Positions 15,656 through 24,821 of a stretch of 64,000 nucleotides of DNA are shown piece by piece. The notes under the pieces are model-generated. The model saw nothing but the letters and a program-made list of their open reading frames with translations. It was not told where the DNA came from and did not search any database. Position numbers and translations under genes: made by a program. This DNA is from Flammeovirgaceae bacterium UBA5585 (lineage in GTDB: Bacteria; Bacteroidota; Bacteroidia; Cytophagales; Cyclobacteriaceae): assembly GCA_002425185.1 (NCBI GenBank), contig DILT01000009.1:61993-125992 (forward strand), in the 5' to 3' direction. Numbering within the stretch: position 1 is the first letter of the stretch; the number at the start of each line of letters is the position of its first letter.

Positions 15656-17716
15656 ATGAAGCATTTTTTAATCTTTAGTACAGTTTTAATCTTTTTCCTT
15701 AAGGCCAACCTGTCCCTTGGCCAGTCGAATGCCTATTTGGATAGTTTAGAGCGCGAATTATCGGGAAAAAAACCGGACACTGTGCGTGTAAGATTACTCT
15801 TGTCCCTTGCCAATTCCTATACTTTTAAAAATTTTAACAAAAGTCTGGCCTATGCCAGGGAGGCAACATTACTGGCTGATCAGACAAATAATAATGACCT
15901 GAAACTTAAAGCGCACCGGGACCTTGGATTAATTTTCAGCCTCGGAGGCGATTATACATCCGCCCTGAGTCATGAAACAATTGCCCTCCAGCATGGCATC
16001 GAGAAAAAAGACTCCACAGCAATTGGTAACAGCTACAGCAATATTGGTAACTATTACTACGAAATAGGTGTTTACGATGATGCTTATTTTTACCTGACTA
16101 CCGCCTACAGTATTTTAAATAAGGGAATAATTTCGAAAGCCGATTCCATCCTCATGAATATTGTTATCCATAATGTGGGAAGAGTATTCAAGGAAATGGG
16201 ACAATACGAAACATCCCTTCAACATTTGCGGCTTGCACAAAGGGTTAGTCGCAAACTTGGCGACAAAGAAGGTAATCCGTACGCACTGGATGAGATTGGA
16301 GACGTCATGCTGAGAATTGGCAAGTATGACTCCGCATTGCTTTACCTCCAACAGTCGCTGAAAGAAACAAATCATCTCCTTTCACAAAACCCGGAAAATA
16401 TTGTGAAGGAACTTCGTACCAAAACCCTGATCAAAATCGCCAAGGTATATTCATCACTGAAACAATACGACAATGCCTTGGCCTATTATGACTCTACCTC
16501 ACGTTTGCATGAACTCACCAATAATCAATACGGAATAGCTGAAGTTGAATTAGGACGAGGAACTTTATTTCTCAACAATCAAAATTATGTTGAGGCCGAA
16601 AATCATATTGACATAGCGCTTGAATCGGCAAAAAAAATAAATGCAAAAATTCTCGAAATCAATTGCTATAACGAATTGGCCAAACTATGGGAACTAAAAG
16701 GCGATTATAAACGATCGCTGGAATTCTTTAAAAAGCACAAATCACTAAACGATAGCCTGTTTAGTGAAGAAATGCAACAAAAGCTTTTTCGCGATCAGGT
16801 ACGATTTGCCACCGCCTCAAAAGACGAACAAATACAATCGCTGACAAAACTGGAAGAATTCCGCAAAACGGAAATAAAACGACAGGAGTTTATTAGCAAC
16901 GTACTCGTTGTGGTAATGGCGCTTGTAGTGATCTTGCTCGTAACGGTTTATCGCAGCGGGCAGCGAAGAAAACGAATTAACACCCTATTGTTGCAGCACC
17001 AGGAAGAAATGGAGAAGCGAAGTGTTGAGCTTGAACAGCTAAACCAGGTAAAGGATAAATTCTTCTCCATCATATCACATGACTTGCGCTCTCCGATTAG
17101 CGCGTTGGCTGGCCTGCTTGATCTTATGGACAAAGGAGCCATTCGAAGCGATGAATTGCCCATGGCGATTAAAGAACTAAGAATACGCTTCAACCATACC
17201 CGAACGTTACTCAATAACCTGCTGGACTGGACACTACTGCAAATGGACAAAATAAATTTGCAGCCTGCCAAGATCAGTCTTAAAAATCTGGCCGATGAGA
17301 ATATTGAACTCATTCAATCCCTCCAGTCGAAAGAAATAAAACTGACCAATTCAGTTTCCGCAACCGCTTTTGCCCATGCCGATAGCAACACCATTAACCT
17401 GGTTATTCGAAACCTGATCAGTAATGCACTGAAATTCACCAACGAAGGAGGTGAAATAAAAATAGCTTCAGAAGAACAGAAAAGTGAGTGGGTAATTTCG
17501 GTTAGTGATAATGGGGTAGGCATGAAACCCGAAGTGGTAAACATGCTTTTCGATAAAATTAACCCCTACAGCACCCGCGGAACAGCCAATGAAAAGGGTA
17601 CCGGCCTAGGTTTAATACTCTGCAAGGAATTTGTAGAGAAAAATAATGGCCGCATTTGGGTTGAAAGCCAGGAAGGCCGGGGCAGCACATTCTGGTTTAC
17701 CCTTCCAAAAGCCTGA
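15656..17716 (+). CDS. TPR-containing membrane sensor histidine kinase
   Basis: 686-residue kinase of the Bacteroidota two-component type. A signal peptide (1-22) is followed by a periplasmic array of tetratricopeptide repeats (about 40-390, for example GNSYSNIGNYYYEIGVYDDAYFYLTTAY), one membrane helix (about 413-432, VLVVVMALVVILLVTVY), a coiled-coil linker, the DHp domain with the phospho-acceptor His475 in FFSIISHDLRSP, and a HATPase domain with N (NLISNALKFTNEGG), G1 (DNGVGM) and G2 (GTGLGLILC) boxes. It has no response regulator next to it. The ligand is unknown; TPRs suggest protein binding in the periplasm. Confidence 0.92.
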   Translation: MKHFLIFSTVLIFFLKANLSLGQSNAYLDSLERELSGKKPDTVRVRLLLSLANSYTFKNFNKSLAYAREATLLADQTNNNDLKLKAHRDLGLIFSLGGDYTSALSHETIALQHGIEKKDSTAIGNSYSNIGNYYYEIGVYDDAYFYLTTAYSILNKGIISKADSILMNIVIHNVGRVFKEMGQYETSLQHLRLAQRVSRKLGDKEGNPYALDEIGDVMLRIGKYDSALLYLQQSLKETNHLLSQNPENIVKELRTKTLIKIAKVYSSLKQYDNALAYYDSTSRLHELTNNQYGIAEVELGRGTLFLNNQNYVEAENHIDIALESAKKINAKILEINCYNELAKLWELKGDYKRSLEFFKKHKSLNDSLFSEEMQQKLFRDQVRFATASKDEQIQSLTKLEEFRKTEIKRQEFISNVLVVVMALVVILLVTVYRSGQRRKRINTLLLQHQEEMEKRSVELEQLNQVKDKFFSIISHDLRSPISALAGLLDLMDKGAIRSDELPMAIKELRIRFNHTRTLLNNLLDWTLLQMDKINLQPAKISLKNLADENIELIQSLQSKEIKLTNSVSATAFAHADSNTINLVIRNLISNALKFTNEGGEIKIASEEQKSEWVISVSDNGVGMKPEVVNMLFDKINPYSTRGTANEKGTGLGLILCKEFVEKNNGRIWVESQEGRGSTFWFTLPKA

Positions 17717-17769
17717 AACGCAACTTCCTTTTATTTCTTTTCCCCGCATAAGCATTCATCCTAGCCATA

Positions 17770-17800
17770 TTGATGGGATGCTTGAATAACCGTAACTTTG
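17770..17800 (+). promoter_or_regulatory. Promoter of purF
   Basis: TTG at 17770-17772, exactly 20 bases, then TAACTTTG at 17793-17800, matching the Bacteroidota TTTG/TAnnTTTG pattern. It lies 18 bases before the chosen ATG. It overlaps the alternative TTG start at 17798, which argues against that start. Confidence 0.6.
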
Positions 17801-17818
17801 TGCCTTAATGGAGCACCA

Positions 17819-19693
17819 ATGAGTGATCAAATCCTTCACGAATGCGGAATTGCCCTGATCCGCCTGCGCAAACCTCTTTCTTACTACATCGAAAAGTATG
17901 GCACTACGTACGCCATGAACAAGATGTTCATATTAATGGAAAAACAACATAACCGGGGACAAGATGGAGCAGGGGTAGCCAATATTAAAATTGACCTGGA
18001 GGCAGGCCGCAGGTACATCAGCCGGTACCGTTCTATAAAACAACAACCCGTTGCCTCGCTGTTCAAGAAAATAGGAAAAAAGTATCGCAAGGCGCAAAAA
18101 GAAGGGAAAGAAAAATTCAGAAATGAGAAATGGCTAAAAGAAAACGTTGCCTTTACGGGTGAACTTTGGTTAGGCCATCTTCGGTATGGCACGCATGGCA
18201 TTAATAGTATTGAAAGTGTTCATCCCTTTTTACGCCAAAATAACTGGCGTAGCCGTAACCTGGTTATGGCCGGCAACTTCAACATGACCAATGTTGATGA
18301 ACTGTTTGACCTGCTCATCAGCATTGGACAGCACCCCAAAGAAAAAGTGGACACCGTAACCGTTATGGAAAAAATTGGTCACTTCTTAGATGAAGAAGTG
18401 CAAAGCCTTTTTGAACTCTATAAAGATAAATACAGCAATCAGGAGATTTCTGAAATTATTGAAAATGAAATTGATTTACACCGCGTTTTAAAAAGAGCCT
18501 GCAAGGATTTTGACGGTGGCTACGCCATGGCCGGATTAACAGGTTCAGGCTCTGCTTTCGTTGTTCGCGATCCGAATGGTATCCGCCCGGCCTATTATTA
18601 TGCCGATGATGAAGTGGTTGTAGTGGCCTCTGAAAAACCGGCTATAAAAACAGCCTTCAATATCGATTACAATCAGATTGAGGAGATTAAGCCTGGCCAT
18701 GCACTTATCATTACCAAGAGTGGAGAATTTGCACAGCACGAAATCATTAAGCAGGGTGAAAAAAAATCGTGCAGCTTTGAACGTATTTATTTTTCACGCG
18801 GCAACGATCCGGATATTTACCAGGAGCGAAAAAAGCTTGGCCGCCTGTTGGTTCCACAGGTTCTTCGGGCAATCCATTTTGATTTAAAAAATACCGTCTT
18901 CTCCTACATACCCAACACTGCCGAAACAGCCTTTTATGGTTTAATGGCCGGTGTTGAAGATTACCTGATCAATAAACAGAAAGAAATAATTCTGGAAGGA
19001 AAGCCATCGGTAGATCCCATTGAAGATATACTTTCATTTCGACCTCGAATAGAAAAGATTGTATTAAAAGATGCCAAATTGCGAACCTTTATCACGGACG
19101 ATCAGCACCGCGATGACCTGGTGGCTCATGTTTACGACACTACCTACGAAGTAGTAAACCGGGGAAAAGACACCCTGGTAGTGATTGATGATTCTATTGT
19201 ACGGGGAACAACATTGGAGAAGAGTATTCTTACCTTACTGGACAAACTCGGGCCTAAAAAGATCGTGGTCGTTTCCTCCGCCCCTCAAATACGCTTCCCT
19301 GATTGTTACGGTATTGACATGAGCCGCATGAGCGACTTCGTGGCATTCCGCGCCATGATTGAACTTCTTAAAGACCAGGGTAAAGATTACCTGCTGGGCG
19401 AAGTGTATGATCGATGCTTACAATCAACGGGCGGAGAAAATCATGTAAAGCAACTTTACGATCAGTTTACAAACGATGAGATCTCATCCAAAATAGCCGA
19501 GATCATTCGTCCTAAATCAATCCATGCCGAAGTAGAGGTAGTGTTTCAAACAGTTGAAAATCTGCACAAAGCCTGCCCCGGACACCTCGGGGATTGGTAT
19601 TTTACCGGCAACTACCCCACACCAGGAGGTATGAAAGTTGCCAACCGGGCTTTTGTTAACTACATGGAAGGAAAACTCATCCGGGCATATTAA
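17819..19693 (+). CDS. purF: Amidophosphoribosyltransferase, long Bacteroidota form
   Basis: First enzyme of purine synthesis: transfers ammonia from glutamine to PRPP. The N-terminal glutamine amidotransferase domain opens MSDQILHECGIALIRL, with Cys9 as the likely nucleophile exposed after propeptide removal, followed by EKQHNRGQDGAG and GHLRYGTHG. The C-terminal phosphoribosyltransferase domain has the PRPP loop VVIDDSIVRGTTLE. The protein is 624 residues, well above the roughly 500 of E. coli PurF, because of insertions in both domains. A TTG at 17798 would add seven residues but overlaps the promoter box. The four-cysteine iron-sulfur pattern of Bacillus PurF is not obvious. Confidence 0.9.
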   Translation: MSDQILHECGIALIRLRKPLSYYIEKYGTTYAMNKMFILMEKQHNRGQDGAGVANIKIDLEAGRRYISRYRSIKQQPVASLFKKIGKKYRKAQKEGKEKFRNEKWLKENVAFTGELWLGHLRYGTHGINSIESVHPFLRQNNWRSRNLVMAGNFNMTNVDELFDLLISIGQHPKEKVDTVTVMEKIGHFLDEEVQSLFELYKDKYSNQEISEIIENEIDLHRVLKRACKDFDGGYAMAGLTGSGSAFVVRDPNGIRPAYYYADDEVVVVASEKPAIKTAFNIDYNQIEEIKPGHALIITKSGEFAQHEIIKQGEKKSCSFERIYFSRGNDPDIYQERKKLGRLLVPQVLRAIHFDLKNTVFSYIPNTAETAFYGLMAGVEDYLINKQKEIILEGKPSVDPIEDILSFRPRIEKIVLKDAKLRTFITDDQHRDDLVAHVYDTTYEVVNRGKDTLVVIDDSIVRGTTLEKSILTLLDKLGPKKIVVVSSAPQIRFPDCYGIDMSRMSDFVAFRAMIELLKDQGKDYLLGEVYDRCLQSTGGENHVKQLYDQFTNDEISSKIAEIIRPKSIHAEVEVVFQTVENLHKACPGHLGDWYFTGNYPTPGGMKVANRAFVNYMEGKLIRAY

Positions 19694-19777
19694 CCTGATT
19701 CTTGTGGACAAAAAGCCTTGTGCGGCTTTCACTTTAGCATCCTAAAGTTTGTTACTTTAGTAGTCAACATTAATGCT

Positions 19778-20182
19778 ATGAATTATTGGCTACTGAAAAC
19801 AGAACCCGATACCTATTCCTGGGCAGATCTGGTTCGGGATAAAAAAACCGTGTGGGATGGCGTAAAGAATTTCCAGGCACGCAAAAATATGAAAGCCATG
19901 AAAGCGGGAGATAAAGTTTTTATCTATCACACAGGCACTGAAAAATCTGTGGTTGGTATCGCATCGGTGAAAAAAGAAGCCTATCCCGATCCAAAGGATG
20001 CAGCATGGGTGGTGGTTGAACTTGTACCCGATAGGCCATTGAAAAATTCTGTTGCACTGGCAACGGTAAAAGGTGATAAAAAACTATCCGGTATGGCGCT
20101 TGTAAAATACGCGCGGCTTTCGGTTCAGCCGGTTAAAACTGAAGAGTTCGGCAGAATACTTGAGCTTAGTGAGAAGACATGA
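19778..20182 (+). CDS. EVE domain protein
   Basis: 134-residue single-domain protein of the EVE family (PUA-like fold, relative of human THYN1), which is thought to bind modified bases in RNA or DNA. The start MNYWLLKTEPDTYSW is the family signature, followed by WDGVKNFQARKNMKAMKAGDKVFIYHT and GIASVKKEAYPDP. The frame opens earlier, at 19718, but ATG 19778 gives the conserved N-terminus. The stop overlaps the ATG of the next gene by 4 bases (ATGA), suggesting coupling with two secreted proteins of no evident related role. Confidence 0.88.
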   Translation: MNYWLLKTEPDTYSWADLVRDKKTVWDGVKNFQARKNMKAMKAGDKVFIYHTGTEKSVVGIASVKKEAYPDPKDAAWVVVELVPDRPLKNSVALATVKGDKKLSGMALVKYARLSVQPVKTEEFGRILELSEKT

Positions 20183-21768
20183 TTCAGCAAAAAAACAGAG
20201 TTCATTTTTTACTTCTTGGCATTTTGCTGGCGAGCCTGCAGGTGTTTGCGCAACTGCAACAACCGGCCCGTTTTGAAAAAGAACGTAAGTTTTCTGATGA
20301 GGACTTTACCATTATCTCATTAAAAGAAGACGGGCTTGCTTTGATTAGGGAAAAGAACAAGTATAAAAGCGGAAACAAAACATGGGAAGTCATTTTACTG
20401 GACACTGCACTGCAAGAAAAGCAAAATTTTGACCTGGAGATTGATCAGCGAAAAAACCTTATCGGGTATGAACAGGTGGCAGGATCACTATACCTGCTTT
20501 TTAAGGCAGGTGAAAATTTTAAGCTCGCATTAGACCTGATCGGTATTAATCTGAAAGATGCAGAAATCAGCCGGTATGAAATTAAAACAGAGCTAAATCT
20601 TCAACTCACCCATTTCATAAAAGTTGAATCCAATTTTGTACTGGGTGGATATGTTAATAGTGAACCCGCGGTTTTACTGTACAACACCTTAACCGATAAT
20701 ACAAAAGTGTTGCCGGGTTTTTTTCAAAAGCAAACTGAACTGGTTGATCTGCGACCCAATCAAAATCAAACTTTTAATACTATACTGGTTGACCGCAGTG
20801 ATCGCGATCAACGAAAAATAGTTTTCAAAACGTTTGATGCAACAGGTATAGAACTGTTAGAAGATGCTGCACCCATTGAAGACCGCTATTCTTTACAAAC
20901 CAGCATAAGCAGCACATTGATTCAGGAAGACATGATGGTGTTGGGCACCTGGGGATCAAAAAATTCCAAACAATCCAATGGATTCTATGCACTGGTAATT
21001 GATCCCTTTACTGATCAACCGATAAAATTTACTGCCTTTGGCGAGCTGTCAAGCTACCTGGATCAGCAATCACCAAAGCGTGCCAAAAAAATAAAGGAAA
21101 AAACAAAGGACGCAATTAACGAAAAGCGCATACCCGATTTTGTTAACTACGTAATGCCTTACCGTATAGAAGAGCGACCCGATGGCTTTATTCTGTTGGC
21201 TGAAACGTATATACCCTCTACCAATGTAAACCGATACCCCAACAACTATCCATACGGCTATACACCCTATCCGTATTATTCACCCTTTTGGGGATATTAC
21301 CCGGGCACATACAATCGTCTGTACAATCCCTACTATGGATATGGCCCCAATACAAGAAATACAGATGAAATCAAGGGGGTGCAGTCGGTATTAATTGCCT
21401 TCAATCCAAAAGGAGCGGTGCTCTGGGATTACAGCCTTAAACTTGACGACATCCGAATAAACTCACTCGAACAAATTACCGATTTCCATGTTGATGGCAA
21501 CAGGGTAATCATTCTGTATAAGAAGGAATCTGAGCTAAAAGGAAAAATCATTACTTTAGGTGAGAACGAAATCAAAGAATTTGACGAAAAAATCAAACTC
21601 ACTAATGATGCCGATGAAATCCGTTCAGAAAATAGAACGAACGGACTGGTAAGGCAATGGTATGGTAATAATTTCTATGTATGGGGGCAACAAACTTTAC
21701 TCAATAAGGAAAGGCGTGGCGAAGGGAATCGACAGGTATTTTATATTAACAAGATTACATTTCGTTAA
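20179..21768 (+). CDS. Secreted protein of unknown function, paralogue A
   Basis: 529 residues with a signal peptide (about 1-25, LLLGILLASLQVFAQ). The body is rich in short beta-like stretches, for example DMMVLGTWGSKNSKQSNGFY and FNPKGAVLWDYSLKL, suggesting a beta-propeller or similar repeat fold. Residues about 351-393 form a loop dominated by Tyr, Pro, Asn and Gly (YPNNYPYGYTPYPYYSP). The following gene encodes a diverged paralogue with the same order of segments. It starts in a 4-base overlap with the EVE gene. No enzyme motif was recognised. The protein is probably periplasmic or surface-located. Confidence 0.75.
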   Translation: MIQQKNRVHFLLLGILLASLQVFAQLQQPARFEKERKFSDEDFTIISLKEDGLALIREKNKYKSGNKTWEVILLDTALQEKQNFDLEIDQRKNLIGYEQVAGSLYLLFKAGENFKLALDLIGINLKDAEISRYEIKTELNLQLTHFIKVESNFVLGGYVNSEPAVLLYNTLTDNTKVLPGFFQKQTELVDLRPNQNQTFNTILVDRSDRDQRKIVFKTFDATGIELLEDAAPIEDRYSLQTSISSTLIQEDMMVLGTWGSKNSKQSNGFYALVIDPFTDQPIKFTAFGELSSYLDQQSPKRAKKIKEKTKDAINEKRIPDFVNYVMPYRIEERPDGFILLAETYIPSTNVNRYPNNYPYGYTPYPYYSPFWGYYPGTYNRLYNPYYGYGPNTRNTDEIKGVQSVLIAFNPKGAVLWDYSLKLDDIRINSLEQITDFHVDGNRVIILYKKESELKGKIITLGENEIKEFDEKIKLTNDADEIRSENRTNGLVRQWYGNNFYVWGQQTLLNKERRGEGNRQVFYINKITFR

Positions 21769-23218
21769 GTTTTGTTTGGTAGTATTTCTTTACCCTGCTC
21801 ATGCACAGCTTCGGGTTCATAAGGCAATTGAGGTTCCCTTGCTTAGAAATGAATCTACTTTCAATATTGTATCAGTTAATTCAAATGGCCTGATTCTTTT
21901 TCGTCAACTGAATCAACCTGAATCAACCATTCAATTTATTCATGTTGATACTGCATTTCAGCAACGATGGGCAGGCCTTCTGCCAATCGAAAAAAAATAT
22001 ACCTATTCAAACCACTATGTAAATAATAATTTCGCCTATTTTCTCTTCCATCATCGTGAGTTTGCCGATATCAGTTTCCTGGTTTATGAAATAGATCTGG
22101 CCACCGGTAATTTTAGCCGTTACGTTGTCAATAATTACATCCCCTTTCTCCCAACTCATTTTAAAGCTACTGAGCGAGGGCTGCTTATAGGAGGTTACTT
22201 CATTGGGAAAATTCCGGTTGTTTTATTCTTTGATTTTATAATCGCCAAAAGTAAAGTATTGCCTGCCCTCTTTAATGAGCCTGGAGAATTGTTGCAAATC
22301 AATACTTCCGATGATGAGTCATTCAGTATATTAATAAGTTCCAGAAACACCCAGCGACAAAAAACATTATGGATAAAAAACTATACCCCTTCAGGAGAAC
22401 TTATTCAAAACAAAACATTAAATCCAACAGAAAACCAGAGTTTGTTATTTGGCCAGATTACCTCCCTACCCGATGGCAGACAGTTTATTGCCGGCACTTA
22501 TGGCAACAGAAACTCTGATTTTTCAAAGGGTATTTTTATTACCCGCCTGGAAAACGATTCAGAAGTAACGCGATACTATCCCTTTTCAGAACTGCAGAAT
22601 TTTTTCTCCTACCTTAAGGCACAACGGGCTACCCGTATTAAGGAACGCATTAACCGAAAAACAGTAAAGGGTAAAAAAATCCGGTTGCAATATCGCTTTT
22701 TAGTCAACGAATTTATTGTGCACAAAAACGAATTTATACTTTTAGGTGAAGCGTTTTATCCCGTTTACAAATCAATGGATCGTGGTTATATGGGTGGAGG
22801 ATTAGCACCAGGAGGGGTAGTGTTTGATGGCTATAAATACACCCACGCGGTAATTATTGGCTTTGATCAAAATGGGGAATTGCAGTGGGATAATAGCTTC
22901 GAAATAAATGATGTCAAATCTTTTACACTTGAACAATTTGTCAGGATTGACATTCAGCAAAACAAAATCGTTCTCTTTTATCTCTTTAATAACAAACTGC
23001 GGTACAAAGTCATTCAAAATAACCAGTTATTAGAACAGGTTGAATACGATACCACAGGTCTGAGCAGCCAGTATTTTAACGATGAAGAAGGCCTTGCCTC
23101 CCTAGACTACTGGTATGACGGCCATTTTACTGCATCAGGCACAAAGCAAACTTCATATCGAAGATGGGGAAAGCAAAGCCGTAGAGTTTTCTTTGTTACC
23201 AAATTAAGCAATCGATAA
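21716..23218 (+). CDS. Secreted protein of unknown function, paralogue B
   Basis: About 500 residues, homologous to the previous gene: DGRQFIAGTYGNRNSDFSKG matches its GTWGSKNSKQSNG segment, and the PFSELQNFFSYLKAQRATRIKERI stretch matches its GELSSYLDQQSPKRAKKIKE. The Tyr/Pro-rich loop of paralogue A is missing and replaced by a short glycine-rich turn. The start is uncertain. No ATG lies near the signal peptide (VKFCLVVFLYPAHAQ). GTG 21716, preceded by AAGGA, gives a plausible export signal, and ATG 21662 gives a longer N-terminus. Either way it overlaps the end of paralogue A in another frame, by at least 50 bases. Confidence 0.7.
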   Translation: MAKGIDRYFILTRLHFVKFCLVVFLYPAHAQLRVHKAIEVPLLRNESTFNIVSVNSNGLILFRQLNQPESTIQFIHVDTAFQQRWAGLLPIEKKYTYSNHYVNNNFAYFLFHHREFADISFLVYEIDLATGNFSRYVVNNYIPFLPTHFKATERGLLIGGYFIGKIPVVLFFDFIIAKSKVLPALFNEPGELLQINTSDDESFSILISSRNTQRQKTLWIKNYTPSGELIQNKTLNPTENQSLLFGQITSLPDGRQFIAGTYGNRNSDFSKGIFITRLENDSEVTRYYPFSELQNFFSYLKAQRATRIKERINRKTVKGKKIRLQYRFLVNEFIVHKNEFILLGEAFYPVYKSMDRGYMGGGLAPGGVVFDGYKYTHAVIIGFDQNGELQWDNSFEINDVKSFTLEQFVRIDIQQNKIVLFYLFNNKLRYKVIQNNQLLEQVEYDTTGLSSQYFNDEEGLASLDYWYDGHFTASGTKQTSYRRWGKQSRRVFFVTKLSNR

Positions 23219-23219
23219 G

Positions 23220-23247
23220 TTTGGTCGTGATAAATCTGCTATATTTG
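23220..23247 (+). promoter_or_regulatory. Promoter of pyrR-pyrB
   Basis: TTTG at 23220-23223, 16 bases, then TATATTTG at 23240-23247, 10 bases before the pyrR ATG. The -7 box is exact; the spacing is a few bases shorter than the 20 seen elsewhere in the window. Confidence 0.45.
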
Positions 23248-23257
23248 CCATCGGCTT

Positions 23258-23803
23258 ATGCAGAAGAAACTCATCCTCGACTCCGACCTTCTTGACATTA
23301 CCCTTAGCCGTCTTTGCCAGCAGCTTATTGAAAATCATCAGTCTTTTGAAGAAAGTGTAATTCTTGGCCTCCAGCCACGGGGTATATTTCTGGCCGAGAT
23401 CATTCACAAAAAGCTGGAAAAACTTATCCGAAAAGATATTCCGATGGGATACCTGGATGCCACCTTTCATCGGGATGACTTTCGCAGAAGAGAAATACCC
23501 GTAAAAGCAAGCGAAGTAAGAATACCCTTTATCATAGAGGGAAAGAAAGTTATTTTGGTTGATGATGTGCTGTTTACCGGGCGAACCGTACGGGCTGCCC
23601 TGGATGCCATGATCGCCTTTGGCCGACCGGCAAAAGTTGAACTCCTCGTTCTTATTGACCGAAGGCATAACCGCGACCTGCCCATTGCCCCCGATTATGT
23701 AGGTCGGACAGTAAATACGCTTTCAACGCAAAAAGTATTAGTTGAATTAGAAGCCCAAGGGCATGAACAAAATAAAATCTGGTTGATAAATAATAAGGAT
23801 TAG
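23258..23803 (+). CDS. pyrR: PyrR-type uracil phosphoribosyltransferase / pyr regulator
   Basis: 181-residue type I phosphoribosyltransferase. The PRPP-binding loop VILVDDVLFTGRTVRAALDAM and the segment LVLIDRRHNRDLPIAPDYVGR match PyrR. In Gram-positive bacteria PyrR is a UMP-sensing attenuation protein with weak uracil phosphoribosyltransferase activity. In Bacteroidota its RNA-binding role is less certain, and no PyrR anti-antiterminator hairpin is visible in the 40 bases before it. pyrB starts one base after its stop, so the two are co-transcribed, which supports a pyrimidine function. Confidence 0.9.
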   Translation: MQKKLILDSDLLDITLSRLCQQLIENHQSFEESVILGLQPRGIFLAEIIHKKLEKLIRKDIPMGYLDATFHRDDFRRREIPVKASEVRIPFIIEGKKVILVDDVLFTGRTVRAALDAMIAFGRPAKVELLVLIDRRHNRDLPIAPDYVGRTVNTLSTQKVLVELEAQGHEQNKIWLINNKD

Positions 23804-23804
23804 C

Positions 23805-24731
23805 ATGTCTAAATTAAGTCAAAAGCATCTTCTGGGAATAAAAGATATAACACCTCAGGACATTCAATTGATTTTTGAAACAGCCGATACCTTTAAAGAT
23901 GTTCTAAACCGACCCATTAAAAAAGTTCCTTCCCTGCGCGACATCACCATTGCCAATATCTTTTTTGAAAACTCTACCCGCACGCGGTTATCATTTGAAC
24001 TCGCGGAAAAAAGACTGTCAGCCGACATTGTAAATTTTTCGGCCTCCACCAGTTCAGTAAAAAAGGGGGAGACCCTGCTGGACACAGTCAATAACATTCT
24101 GGCCATGAAAGTAGATATGGTGGTGATGCGCCATGCCAGTCCCGGTGCACCCCATTACCTGGCCCGACACATCAAAGCGAATATCGTTAATGCAGGTGAT
24201 GGTACGCACGAGCACCCCACGCAAGCATTACTGGATGCCTATTCCATTCGCGAAAAACTGGGAGATGTTACAGGTAAAAAAGTTGCCATTATTGGTGATA
24301 TTCTTCACTCGCGCGTAGCCCTCTCCAACATTTTTGCGCTCCAGAAGTTAGGCGCCAAAGTTATGGTATGTGGGCCGCCTACCCTGCTTCCAAAATTTAT
24401 TGCTCAAACTGGTGTACAGGCTGAAACCGATGTGCGAAAAGCACTCGAATGGTGTGACGTAGCCAACGTATTGCGCATACAATTGGAGCGGCAGCAAATC
24501 AAATATTTTCCATCCCTGCGGGAATATGCCCTCTACTACGGTATTACTAAAAAAATGCTGGACGACTTGAAGAAACCAATTGTTTTGATGCACCCGGGGC
24601 CTATAAATCGCGGAGTTGAACTCAGTAGCGATGCAGCCGACTCACAGCATGCCATAATCCTGGATCAGGTAGAAAATGGGGTTGCCATTCGAATGGCCGT
24701 ACTTTATTTGCTGGCGGGCTCAGCCAACTAG
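23805..24731 (+). CDS. pyrB: Aspartate carbamoyltransferase catalytic subunit
   Basis: Condenses carbamoyl phosphate with aspartate, the committed step of pyrimidine synthesis. It shows the carbamoyl phosphate motif FENSTRTRLSFELAEKRL, the SVKKGETLLDT loop, HEHPTQALLDAYSI and the C-terminal HPGPINRGVEL with the active-site residues. Length 308 is typical of the catalytic chain. It follows pyrR with a single-base gap. The regulatory subunit pyrI is not next to it, so it may act as an unregulated trimer or assemble with other pyr enzymes. Confidence 0.96.
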   Translation: MSKLSQKHLLGIKDITPQDIQLIFETADTFKDVLNRPIKKVPSLRDITIANIFFENSTRTRLSFELAEKRLSADIVNFSASTSSVKKGETLLDTVNNILAMKVDMVVMRHASPGAPHYLARHIKANIVNAGDGTHEHPTQALLDAYSIREKLGDVTGKKVAIIGDILHSRVALSNIFALQKLGAKVMVCGPPTLLPKFIAQTGVQAETDVRKALEWCDVANVLRIQLERQQIKYFPSLREYALYYGITKKMLDDLKKPIVLMHPGPINRGVELSSDAADSQHAIILDQVENGVAIRMAVLYLLAGSAN

Positions 24732-24791
24732 TTAATTCTTTTAACAATTCCTGTTTTTCATACATCGGCAAGCCCAACGGGCAGTTTTTCT

Positions 24792-24799
24792 TAACTTTG
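24792..24799 (+). promoter_or_regulatory. -7 box of the cystathionine beta-synthase gene
   Basis: TAACTTTG, exact TAnnTTTG match, 22 bases before the ATG at 24822. No TTG at the usual distance upstream. Confidence 0.4.
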
Positions 24800-24821
24800 C
24801 CCACTAGCTTAATGTACCTCC

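Noticed and set aside
24772..24787. Small hairpin GCCC-AAC-GGGC with T run before the cystathionine beta-synthase gene
   Set aside because: Stem of only 4 bases; too weak to call a terminator of pyrB.
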